DNA of 37,812 bases from Nitrospira sp. (GTDB lineage Bacteria > Nitrospirota > Thermodesulfovibrionia > UBA6902). The translations under genes were made by a program, and so were the position numbers. Of this stretch, positions 24,666 to 32,393 are shown one piece after another; positions within the stretch are counted from its first letter, which is position 1; each line of letters begins with the position of its first letter. The notes under the pieces were generated by a model. The model was not told where the DNA came from. It worked only from the letters and a program-made list of their open reading frames with translations, and made no database searches. The DNA is taken from assembly GCA_016784355.1 (NCBI GenBank), contig JADHUV010000024.1:1-37812 (forward strand). The letters are read 5' to 3'.

Positions 24666-27005
24666 TTAGTAAATTGCCTCTGCCATGTAAATAACTTCCG
24701 GCAGAACATGAGCAACGAGATCTCTGTAGGTTATTACTCCTAAAATTGTATCTCCCTCGACTACCGGCAGATGACGGATTTTCTCTTTTGCAACAATCTG
24801 AATTGCAGTGCTTATCTCGGTTGATGGAGCAAATGTAATTACCTTGCTGGTCATCAGGTTTTCGATTAACTCGTCTTCAAGGCATACTTTGTGATGAATG
24901 TGTTTTACTACATCCCGCTCTGTAAAGATGCCTGCAAGTTTTCCATTTTCATCAACAACAATTACATCACTTACATTCTTATCAGCCATTAGCTTGACCG
25001 CTTCGTTAGCCTTAGAATGCAGTTGAACGGTAATAACCTCAGATGGCTTGTTTTTCAAAAGATCTCTAAGAATCATCCTGGCCCTCCTGTCTATAATTTC
25101 TATGCTTTCTGTCGGAACCTTGAGGACTTCTTCAAGGGTGACGTGTCTCTGTTTTTTGATAAGTACGGCATCAACAGGGCAGGCGGTAAAACATGCCTTA
25201 CACTGCGTGCATGAGGATCTCTCGATAAGGTATCTGCTGTTTGTCTCAAGGACTGCTTCAAAGGCACAGGCTTCCTTACAGAGACCGCAGCGTATGCAGT
25301 TTACCTGATCTATTACAAAGGCACCAGTGCCGCTGCAGACGTTGGCCCTGCAGTACTTGTCATAGATATGCTCTTCGTATTCTTCCCTGAAGTATTTAAT
25401 CGTGCTAAGTACGGGATTAGGGGCACTCTGTCCCAGACCGCATAGAGATGCATCCTGTATATGCTTGCCCAGGTCTACCAGTTTTTTGATATCACCGGTT
25501 TCACCTTCTCCGTTTGTAATCCTCTCCAGTATCTCGAGCATCTGTGAGGTACCGACTCTGCAGGGTGGACACTTTCCGCAGGATTCTGACTGTGTAAAGG
25601 ATAGGAAGAATTTGGCTACATCAACCATGCATGTCTCTTCATCCAGAACAACCATACCGCCGGAACCCATCATGGAACCAGCCGCCCAGAGTGTATCGAA
25701 ATCGACTTCGATATCAAGGCTTGCCTCGGGCAGTGTTCCGCCTGAGGGACCACCGGTCTGTACGGCCTTAAACGGTTTATCACCGAGCATGCCGCCGCCG
25801 ATTTCAAAGATGATCTCTCTTAAGGTAATACCCATAGGAACCTCAACAAGACCGGTATTTTTTACTTTACCGGTAAGCGCAAATACTTTAGTGCCGGGCG
25901 AGGTCTTTGTGCCGATGGATGTGAAATAATCTGCGCCTTTGTCAATAATGACAGGAACGCAGGCAAAAGTCTCGATATTGTTAAGGTTGGAGGGGTATCC
26001 CCATGCACCGCCGCCGGGCTGTGAAAGCCTTGGGGGTCTTGGTCTTGGAAATCCTCTTTCTCCCTCGATTGATGCAACAAGTGCTGTTGATTCACCGCAT
26101 ACAAAAGCTCCTGCTCCTTCTCTGATGTCAACTTCGAAACTGAAATCAGTTCCAAGGATGTTTTTACCGAGAAGGCCGAGATCTTCAGCCTGTTTGATAG
26201 CTATTTTCAGATTTTCAACTGCGAGAGGATACTCATGCCGAACATATACAAAGCCGTATTGAGCGCCGATTGCATATGCATTAATGGCCATACCTTCAAG
26301 CAGACTGTGCGGGTCACCTTCCATGATAGAGCGATCCATGAATGCGCCGGGATCTCCCTCGTCACCATTGGCGATAACAAATTTGATATCGCCGGGAGCA
26401 GACTTTGTATGCGCCCATTTTTTGCCGGCAGGAAAACCAGCTCCTCCTCTTCCCTTGAGGTTGGCCCGATCTACTTCATCCAGCACCTCGTCAGGGGTCA
26501 TTGATCCCAGGGCCTTTTCAAGGCCGCCATAACCGCCTACTGTTATGAAGTGGTCGATATTGCAGGGGTCAACAACTCCGTTGTTGCGCAGGGCAAGTCT
26601 GAGCTGTTTTTTATAAAAAGGAATATCATTTTGTAATGCTATAGGGTCATCAAGAAAACTGTCGCGGTAGAGTCCCTGCCTGAAAGGCATATCGCCGATC
26701 TTGGAATAATTCATGATCTGCGGAACCTGTTTTGGGGTGGTCTTCTGATAAAAGACATTCATAGGTTCCACCTTCATAACTGGACCCTTCTGGCATATAC
26801 CCTGACAACCGGTCTTGACGATCTCCATCTCAATACCGCTCTCAGCAGATTCTTTCTGAAAGGCGTCAATAACACTTTCTGCTCCGGTAGCAGTACAGGC
26901 TGTGCCGCAGCATACCCGCGCCCTCAGAGTATCAGGCTTAAAGGTAGTTTCCTTTATTCTGTCTCTGTATTGCTTAAGTTCCTCAGTACTGTTTAGCTTT
27001 GCCAT
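24666..27005 (-). CDS. NuoF/HydB-like NADH-binding flavoprotein with ferredoxin and CBS domains
   Basis: This 779-residue protein oxidises or reduces NAD(H). Domain order: thioredoxin-like [2Fe-2S] domain (about 28-90, CCGTAC and CQGIC); FMN/NADH-binding 51-kDa domain with GRGGAGFPAGKKW at 185-197; SLBB segment; NADH-type [4Fe-4S] domain with SCGKCPPC; two ferredoxin clusters (CIRCGLCKEAC and CTQCKACFTAC). A pair of CBS domains follows at about 649-779 (GIFTERDVVKHI and GVITYRDLVAHV). The first part equals HydB/HndC-type subunits; the CBS tail is not usual. The gene lies 50 nt after the NuoE-like gene, with AAGGTG before the ATG. Function is firm as an NADH oxidoreductase subunit, but its partner is inferred from context. 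Confidence 0.92.
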   Translation of the reverse strand: MAKLNSTEELKQYRDRIKETTFKPDTLRARVCCGTACTATGAESVIDAFQKESAESGIEMEIVKTGCQGICQKGPVMKVEPMNVFYQKTTPKQVPQIMNYSKIGDMPFRQGLYRDSFLDDPIALQNDIPFYKKQLRLALRNNGVVDPCNIDHFITVGGYGGLEKALGSMTPDEVLDEVDRANLKGRGGAGFPAGKKWAHTKSAPGDIKFVIANGDEGDPGAFMDRSIMEGDPHSLLEGMAINAYAIGAQYGFVYVRHEYPLAVENLKIAIKQAEDLGLLGKNILGTDFSFEVDIREGAGAFVCGESTALVASIEGERGFPRPRPPRLSQPGGGAWGYPSNLNNIETFACVPVIIDKGADYFTSIGTKTSPGTKVFALTGKVKNTGLVEVPMGITLREIIFEIGGGMLGDKPFKAVQTGGPSGGTLPEASLDIEVDFDTLWAAGSMMGSGGMVVLDEETCMVDVAKFFLSFTQSESCGKCPPCRVGTSQMLEILERITNGEGETGDIKKLVDLGKHIQDASLCGLGQSAPNPVLSTIKYFREEYEEHIYDKYCRANVCSGTGAFVIDQVNCIRCGLCKEACAFEAVLETNSRYLIERSSCTQCKACFTACPVDAVLIKKQRHVTLEEVLKVPTESIEIIDRRARMILRDLLKNKPSEVITVQLHSKANEAVKLMADKNVSDVIVVDENGKLAGIFTERDVVKHIHHKVCLEDELIENLMTSKVITFAPSTEISTAIQIVAKEKIRHLPVVEGDTILGVITYRDLVAHVLPEVIYMAEAIY

Positions 27006-27032
27006 TCTATATTCACCTTGTAAAATCGTTTG

Positions 27033-27048
27033 AACCGTCTGAACGGTT
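27033..27048. other. Hairpin between NuoE-like and NuoF-like genes
   Basis: A perfect 6-bp stem (AACCGT/ACGGTT) with a 4-nt loop fills much of the 50-nt gap. No T-run follows, so it is more likely a message-stabilising or processing element than a terminator. Confidence 0.4.
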
Positions 27049-27055
27049 TTAACTG

Positions 27056-27532
27056 TTAGTCTTCCTTAATGTCCTCTATCATCTTGCTGAGTTTTGGGCT
27101 GTCAATCTCACCGATAATTCCCTCATTGATGGTAGCAACCGGCGCAAGACCGCAACAACCGATACAGCCGACTGATTCCAGGGTCATTGCGAGATCTTCG
27201 GTGGTTTCACCATCACCGACATTAAACTCATTTTTAAGAGCATCCATCACCTTGCTCGCGCCTCGTACATGACATGCAGTACCTGTGCATACCTTTACGA
27301 TCTTTCTGCCGCGCGGGGTGAAGTAAAACTGCTTGTAAAACGTAGCAGTGCTGTACACATCGGACATCGGTATGTCCAGTTCCTTTGATAACTTTACAAG
27401 CTCTTCTTCAGGAAGGTAGTTCTGCTCTTTCTGGATTTCCTGAAATGCATGTATGAGTGTACCGCGTTTTTTCTGGGTCTCGTCAAGTACGGAGCTTACG
27501 ACTCCGATTATTTCATCAACCTTCAGACTCAT
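27056..27532 (-). CDS. NuoE/HydC-like [2Fe-2S] subunit
   Basis: This 158-residue thioredoxin-fold subunit partners with the NuoF-like flavoprotein. The four cluster ligands are Cys82 and Cys87 in VCTGTACHV and Cys123 and Cys127 in VGCIGCCG, with the usual helical N-terminal domain (YLPEEELVKLSKELDIP, VYSTATFYKQF). Length is normal for NuoE. It starts inside the end of cooS (17-nt overlap) behind a perfect AGGAGG, which implies translational coupling to the CO dehydrogenase. That overlap is the best evidence that the redox module serves CODH. Confidence 0.93.
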   Translation of the reverse strand: MSLKVDEIIGVVSSVLDETQKKRGTLIHAFQEIQKEQNYLPEEELVKLSKELDIPMSDVYSTATFYKQFYFTPRGRKIVKVCTGTACHVRGASKVMDALKNEFNVGDGETTEDLAMTLESVGCIGCCGLAPVATINEGIIGEIDSPKLSKMIEDIKED

Positions 27533-29513
27533 TTATACCTCCTACTCCGGCATGCGGTGTAATTTCTCTACGAGCGGCCATATCCATTAGAATTCTTTCA
27601 CCGCCGAACTTGCCTGGCTCGTATTTTCTTAATTTAAGGGCTTCACGCGCTCCATCAATATAATCAAATGCCATCTGCAGCATCTTTTCAGGGTCTGGTT
27701 CAAAATGGAATGCACCGAAGTAGCGCTCCATCCAGACCTCGGTCATTATCTTTGTGACTTCCTTACTTGCTCCGACAGGAGATTCTCCTCCGAAGATAAC
27801 CGGTACGCCTGATGCTGCAAAGTAGCATCCGATCGCAATTGCCTTTTCAGACATCCACTCAGGTGCGATACCGACTGCTGGCATGCCGCCGATTTCATCG
27901 GAGAGGCCGCCTTCTGCTGCCATTGCGCTTGCGATAGTCAGGATTCTGGAATTATCAACACATGAACCGAGATGCAGAACCGGTGGTATACCAATCGCTT
28001 CGCAGACTTCTCTCAGTCCGGGACCTGCCATCTCAAGCGCAGTTTCCGGTGTCAGATATCCGGCTGTTCCGCATGCTGCAGAACCACAACCTGTTGATAC
28101 GATCAGGACGTCGTTTTTGATCAGTTCCTGTACGAGAAATCTGTGCAGTCCGGTAGAAGGTACTCTTGGATTATCACAGCCGGCAAGACCTACAACTCCT
28201 CGTACTCTTCCAGCTGCTATTGCGTCATTTAGAGGCCTGAAGGATCCTCTCCATTTTCCGCCCTGCATGTACTCGATATATTCGTGTGAAAAGCCTCCGA
28301 CAAGCGGAGATTTCTTAGTAATGTGGCTTCCCAGAGTCGTCCTGTTTGGATAGTTATCGCATGCGGCCTTTGCTATTTTAATAGCGGTTTCCCGTACATC
28401 ATGCTCACCGTGCTCCATGTGAACCGCACCCGGTATCATGGCCTTCGGGCTGGTTGTAATAATCGTTGTGTGAAATTTTTCTGAAAGCTTAACGATAGCA
28501 GGCATGATGCATTGAACATCAACAGTAAGCACATCGATCAGGCCTGTCATGACACCGAGTTCCTGATTGGTGAAACCACCTGCTGTCGGGATACCGTGTC
28601 TCATGAGCACTTCGTTTGCGGTACAGCACATACCGCCAAGGTTGATTCCGTTAGCACCTTTGCTCTTTGCATAATCCAGCATCTCAGTGGATGAACAAAC
28701 ATCAACCAGTATTTCTGCAAGTGTAGGCTCATGCCCGTGAACAACAAGGTTGACCTCGTCTTCTTTAAAGATACCGAAACTGGCCTCTGCCTGAATTGGT
28801 TTAGGAGTGCCAAACAGTATATCCGTTACATCAGAGGAGATCATGCAGCCGCCCCAGCCGTCAGCAAGTGCTGTTCTCAGGCCCTGAGTCAAGAGGTGAT
28901 CAGGATCATGGTCAACGCCGATAGCTGTACGGTGCATTGTTTCTACAACCTCTCTATCTATTCCGCGTGATACGATACCGTGCTTTCTCCAGCGGTCCTG
29001 GGTTTTCTTTGGAGCGCGTTTTATATAGTTCAGCTCACCGTTCTGGCGTCCGAAGTCTTCCAGTAACTTCAATGCTACATCTTTACCTACATCATTGACA
29101 GGTCTTCCTTCAAACTCTATTTCAAGGATACCGGCAATTTTGTACAGTTTTTTTACGTCTGTTATTTTAACGTCTTCAGTCTCTCCGGTTGAAGCAGCAA
29201 GCAGTGTCTCGACCATGCCGCGGGCGTGGTCAGAGTGAGCTGCTGTACCTGCTGCGATCATGCGAAGAAAATTTCGTGCGGCTACGGTTGCAAGGCCTGC
29301 ACCGCATACACCTACTACTTCTTCCTCGGCATTCTTTCCGACGAGTCTGCAGGGTCCCATATGGCAGTTCTTGCAACATGCGCCAACTTCACCTATCGGG
29401 CAGGCCTTCATGTTTGCAGCACGGTCAAAGCATGTCTCCATCTTGTGCTCTTCCGCCCACTTTAGTATGTCCTCTGCGTTTGTATTTGCACTTTTTACTG
29501 GTTTTGTAGTCAT
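27516..29513 (-). CDS. cooS: Anaerobic Ni-containing carbon monoxide dehydrogenase catalytic subunit
   Basis: CooS (AcsA) interconverts CO2 and CO at the Ni-Fe-S C-cluster; with AcsB it forms the acetyl-CoA synthase complex. The 665 residues carry the D- and B-cluster cysteines near the start (Cys38, Cys46/47, Cys50, Cys55 in ACPIGEVGACCKNCHMGPC). The C-cluster ligands appear as His261 (VHGHEPTLAE), Cys296/297 (GGMCCTAN), Cys335, Cys446 (GLAGCDNPR), Cys476 (STGCGSAACG) and Cys518 (LGSCVDNSR). All are present, so it should be active. The ATG follows AGGAGG. No cooC nickel chaperone is in the window. Confidence 0.97.
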   Translation of the reverse strand: MTTKPVKSANTNAEDILKWAEEHKMETCFDRAANMKACPIGEVGACCKNCHMGPCRLVGKNAEEEVVGVCGAGLATVAARNFLRMIAAGTAAHSDHARGMVETLLAASTGETEDVKITDVKKLYKIAGILEIEFEGRPVNDVGKDVALKLLEDFGRQNGELNYIKRAPKKTQDRWRKHGIVSRGIDREVVETMHRTAIGVDHDPDHLLTQGLRTALADGWGGCMISSDVTDILFGTPKPIQAEASFGIFKEDEVNLVVHGHEPTLAEILVDVCSSTEMLDYAKSKGANGINLGGMCCTANEVLMRHGIPTAGGFTNQELGVMTGLIDVLTVDVQCIMPAIVKLSEKFHTTIITTSPKAMIPGAVHMEHGEHDVRETAIKIAKAACDNYPNRTTLGSHITKKSPLVGGFSHEYIEYMQGGKWRGSFRPLNDAIAAGRVRGVVGLAGCDNPRVPSTGLHRFLVQELIKNDVLIVSTGCGSAACGTAGYLTPETALEMAGPGLREVCEAIGIPPVLHLGSCVDNSRILTIASAMAAEGGLSDEIGGMPAVGIAPEWMSEKAIAIGCYFAASGVPVIFGGESPVGASKEVTKIMTEVWMERYFGAFHFEPDPEKMLQMAFDYIDGAREALKLRKYEPGKFGGERILMDMAARREITPHAGVGGINESEG

Positions 29514-29521
29514 ATGTCCTC

Positions 29522-29558
29522 CTTATAGAGTTGTCCGCTATCCGCGGTCAACTATAAG
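29522..29558. other. Imperfect hairpin abutting the cooS ribosome site
   Basis: In the acsB-cooS gap a hairpin forms from three stem blocks (CTTATA/TATAAG, GTTG/CAAC, CCGC/GCGG) with a 2-nt bulge and one T-T mismatch around a 5-nt loop. On the coding strand its 3' arm ends in the first bases of AAGGAGG, the cooS ribosome site, so it could tune cooS translation or protect the 5' end of a processed transcript. Confidence 0.5.
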
Positions 29559-29621
29559 CTATACGTTGCAATTCATTTATCAAGCTATTAATCAGCGACA
29601 GCCATAAGCTGAGAGCTGAAT

Positions 29622-31835
29622 TTAAAACATGGGCTCCATTTCAAGTGCCGGATGTCCGGACTTTTCCAGGAACTCAAGCAACTGTTCTGAATCTTCTGCA
29701 TTGGTCTCATCAGCGATTTGATTAAGAAGATTTGGCACGCCTTCTTCTTCTGCTCTGGCCTGGAATTCTTCGCCAAGTCTTTCCTTGAGATTTTTTGTCA
29801 TCCAGACAATCCTCTTAAGGCCGCCGTCTGCATACAGGAACTTCTTACTGTTGATGAAGTTCACGCCGATACCCATGAAACCTGGGCTCTGCATACCGCC
29901 GCCGACTGTTCCTGCGAGGGTAGAGAATTTCATTCCAACCGGTGTCATTCCTGTATGTCCTCTCTGTACCAGCATGATGCCGTTTGCTTCGGGGACAATG
30001 GCCACGATGCACTCAAAGCAACCACATGAGGTCATGGGATTATCCATGATGGTGTAGAGGTTAAGAGATTCAACTGCTCCGGCCGTGCTGGCTTTTAAAT
30101 ACTCATCAACACCGGCCCAGCGTCCTGACTTGGCATCCATTGCCTCCCCTTTTTTAATGGGCTGGTTACCGCCGGTCGGGTCTATCTCAAAGGCTGCCTT
30201 GGTATCAAGCCAGTTGTACGCGCCGCAAAGTCCGAGACGCTCCGGGCTGATAACACAAACGTGCGAGGGAGCAAAGGACTGGCAGAGCAGGCAGGAATAA
30301 AAGGTGTCTACTGACTCATCGTTAAGCCCCTGAAGTCTGTGATCTCTTTCTTTGTATACGCCGCGCGCCTCATCCTGCAGTCTCAATACGTCTGCCTCAT
30401 CGACATAGATGGTTACCTGTACCTTATCGATAATTGATTTGAACCTGTTTTTGGTCATGGTAGCGTGAATAATTCCGAAATGCTCAAGCGTAATACCGTC
30501 TTTTTGCGCCTGGTTGCTAATACGCATCCACATAATATCGCGCTGACCCATGTGCCAAAGGCCCTGTGCTTCATTTATATTGTGGTGAAACTTTCTTTCT
30601 ATAATCGCCTCGAAGTCCTTCTGCATCTTTCTGCCGGCTACATCAAGTACGATTGCCAGTGGCATCATGCCGCCCTTTGCAAAGCGTTCCTCAACATCGG
30701 TACCAACAATAGTAACCTTGCCGTCTTCGATTTCTTCTAGTTCTTTTGTCCTTACCCACTCAAAGGCCGGAGTACGCTGTCCGCCAAACTCGATAAACAT
30801 ATCTTCTTTTCTGATACGCTCACCTTCGAAGGCCGGGCCGTAAGCAACCGGGATCGGAGGCTTGGCAACAGTAACTTTCAGGCCTCGTACTTCAAAGGCC
30901 CTCTGGACTATCTTGGTATGATCAAACTCTACCTCAACATGTTCATAAGTACATACGCCTGTCGGGTGAATAACAGGGACATCGGTATCGCATATAGCGG
31001 GGTAACCCATAACAATTGCGCCGGCACCTGTTGACCACTTAACATCATCGAGTTCACCGAGAACCAGTGCGAATGCAAATACACGATCCTTACAGTATTT
31101 CAGGTGAGCCTTGTAATCGCCGGGCTTATTACCGCCGAAGATCATTGAGGCACGGATTGACCAGTCAAGTGCATATAGAGTGTGTTCTGTATCGGGGCCA
31201 AGCGGGACTATATATGTTTCCCAACCAAGATCTATCCCCTTGCTTAAAAGCTGCTGAGTTACATTGGTAACCTTTCCGTCTTTGTCTTTTGCTGTACCGG
31301 AGAGGAATATAAGGATATTCTTTTCCTGCAGTTCCCTGACGATCTTTACAGCGGTCTCGGCATCCGGTGCAGCTCCGATAATGGCAGCAAAACCGGGCAT
31401 TCTTCCATCAACCAGCTGTATACCGAGGTTTCTCTGGATCGTGTCCGTTATGAAACCATTATATATATATCCCGTTTCCGGGTCTTTACAGGGTTCTTCG
31501 TTGTTAAGGTATCGGAGCGCAAGTATGATCTCTTCACAGAAGAGGGTGGCCATTCCGGAATCAAGGGCTTCTCCAAGGTAGGGCTTCCAGTTGGTTTCGT
31601 CTGGAAGATCCTGAAGCATTTCACGAGCCATCTCAAGCGCGACCTTCATATCTGCAAGGGTCTGTACCTTAAAGGCGGTCATGGCATAGATTTGCGGAAG
31701 AAAAAAGGCGGTATCCGGAAACTCGAATAGAAAATCTTTGCCCTTCTCAGCTATTGCTTTCTCAAGGTTTTCCTCTGCTGTTTTAAAGAGTTCATGCGAA
31801 GCCCTTATGGCCGCAGAGGCGATTACTTTTGACAT
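29622..31835 (-). CDS. acsB: CO-methylating acetyl-CoA synthase, bacterial type
   Basis: AcsB joins CO, the methyl group from the corrinoid protein and CoA into acetyl-CoA at the Ni-Ni-[4Fe-4S] A-cluster. The 737 residues match the full bacterial form with the N-terminal CODH-contacting domain, and not the shorter archaeal subunit. The A-cluster ligands have the expected spacing: Cys515-x2-Cys518-x8-Cys527-x9-Cys537, and the nickel-binding Cys604-Gly-Cys606 in SCGCFEC. The C-terminal part has RGHTGMTPVGMKFSTLAG and the conserved GGGMQSPGFMGIG. ATG is preceded by AGGAGG. It lies downstream of the Fur-family gene and upstream of cooS. Confidence 0.97.
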   Translation of the reverse strand: MSKVIASAAIRASHELFKTAEENLEKAIAEKGKDFLFEFPDTAFFLPQIYAMTAFKVQTLADMKVALEMAREMLQDLPDETNWKPYLGEALDSGMATLFCEEIILALRYLNNEEPCKDPETGYIYNGFITDTIQRNLGIQLVDGRMPGFAAIIGAAPDAETAVKIVRELQEKNILIFLSGTAKDKDGKVTNVTQQLLSKGIDLGWETYIVPLGPDTEHTLYALDWSIRASMIFGGNKPGDYKAHLKYCKDRVFAFALVLGELDDVKWSTGAGAIVMGYPAICDTDVPVIHPTGVCTYEHVEVEFDHTKIVQRAFEVRGLKVTVAKPPIPVAYGPAFEGERIRKEDMFIEFGGQRTPAFEWVRTKELEEIEDGKVTIVGTDVEERFAKGGMMPLAIVLDVAGRKMQKDFEAIIERKFHHNINEAQGLWHMGQRDIMWMRISNQAQKDGITLEHFGIIHATMTKNRFKSIIDKVQVTIYVDEADVLRLQDEARGVYKERDHRLQGLNDESVDTFYSCLLCQSFAPSHVCVISPERLGLCGAYNWLDTKAAFEIDPTGGNQPIKKGEAMDAKSGRWAGVDEYLKASTAGAVESLNLYTIMDNPMTSCGCFECIVAIVPEANGIMLVQRGHTGMTPVGMKFSTLAGTVGGGMQSPGFMGIGVNFINSKKFLYADGGLKRIVWMTKNLKERLGEEFQARAEEEGVPNLLNQIADETNAEDSEQLLEFLEKSGHPALEMEPMF

Positions 31836-31895
31836 TTGTACCTCCTGAGGTTTTTTATTTCAAAACAATCAATACTGTTTAAATGTAACCGTCGA

Positions 31896-31910
31896 GTACA
31901 TTCACTGTAC
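31896..31910. promoter_or_regulatory. Perfect 5-5-5 palindrome upstream of acsB
   Basis: GTACA, a 5-nt spacer, TGTAC: a perfect inverted repeat between the Fur-family stop and the acsB start, about 60 nt before acsB. It could be an operator or a small hairpin. The acsB promoter, if any, was not located. Confidence 0.35.
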
Positions 31911-31919
31911 CCGGGGTGC

Positions 31920-32321
31920 TTATCCGTTATTTATACTGCATTTCGGGCAAAGGCCGAAAAATTCAACATTGGTACCCAGTTTAGTGTACCCATGAAACAT
32001 GCTGTTTGAGGTATCAATCTTAAGTGTCTTATAAACATCCCTGATCTCATTGCACTTTGTACATATCAGGTGATAGTGATTGGATATATCCGGATCATAA
32101 CGCCTCTTGGTGGAATCCAATTTTAGTTCACGTATCTTTCCCTTATCTCTTAGGGCCTCCAAAGTATTGTATACAGTTGCAAATGACATAGTTGGAAATT
32201 TTTTCTTTACCATTCCATATATGTCCTCTGCAGAGGGATGCATCTTGTTGTCCTTTAGATAATCAAGAATGGCAATACGCTGTGGCGTTAATTTAATCTG
32301 AAGCTGCCTGTATTCTTCCAC
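31920..32321 (-). CDS. Fur-family (Fur/PerR-like) metalloregulator
   Basis: This 133-residue DNA-binding regulator has an N-terminal winged helix (TPQRIAILDYLKDN, HPSAEDIYGMVKKKFP, SFATVYNTLEALRDKGKIREL) and a C-terminal dimerisation domain. Two CxxC pairs (ICTKC and LCPKC) form the structural zinc site, and NHYHLIC supplies histidines for the regulatory metal site. The family senses Fe, Zn, Ni or peroxide; PerR-like is my leaning, on small size and histidine pattern, but this is uncertain. The start is a GTG at 32321 with GGAGG 4 nt upstream. It is embedded between acsC and acsB, so it is a candidate regulator of the operon. Confidence 0.92.
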   Translation of the reverse strand: MEEYRQLQIKLTPQRIAILDYLKDNKMHPSAEDIYGMVKKKFPTMSFATVYNTLEALRDKGKIRELKLDSTKRRYDPDISNHYHLICTKCNEIRDVYKTLKIDTSNSMFHGYTKLGTNVEFFGLCPKCSINNG

Positions 32322-32330
32322 AATCCCTCC

Positions 32331-32343
32331 TAGAATAGTTCTA
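32331..32343. promoter_or_regulatory. Putative Fur/PerR-type operator upstream of the Fur-family gene
   Basis: The palindrome TAGAA-TAG-TTCTA, within a longer AT-rich TTAGAACTATTCTAG on the coding strand, resembles PerR/Fur boxes (TTATAATNATTATAA type). It touches the ribosome site of the Fur-family gene, so bound protein would block its expression. Autoregulation is the natural reading; this is inference from similarity by eye. Confidence 0.5.
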
Positions 32344-32393
32344 AACTAGTAACGTATCACATACATAAAACATTGTCAATTTAAAGTAATTGA

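Noticed and set aside
25402..25929. Plus-strand open frame of 175 codons opposite the NuoF-like gene
   Set aside because: Shadow of the conserved flavoprotein on the other strand; no domain features of its own.
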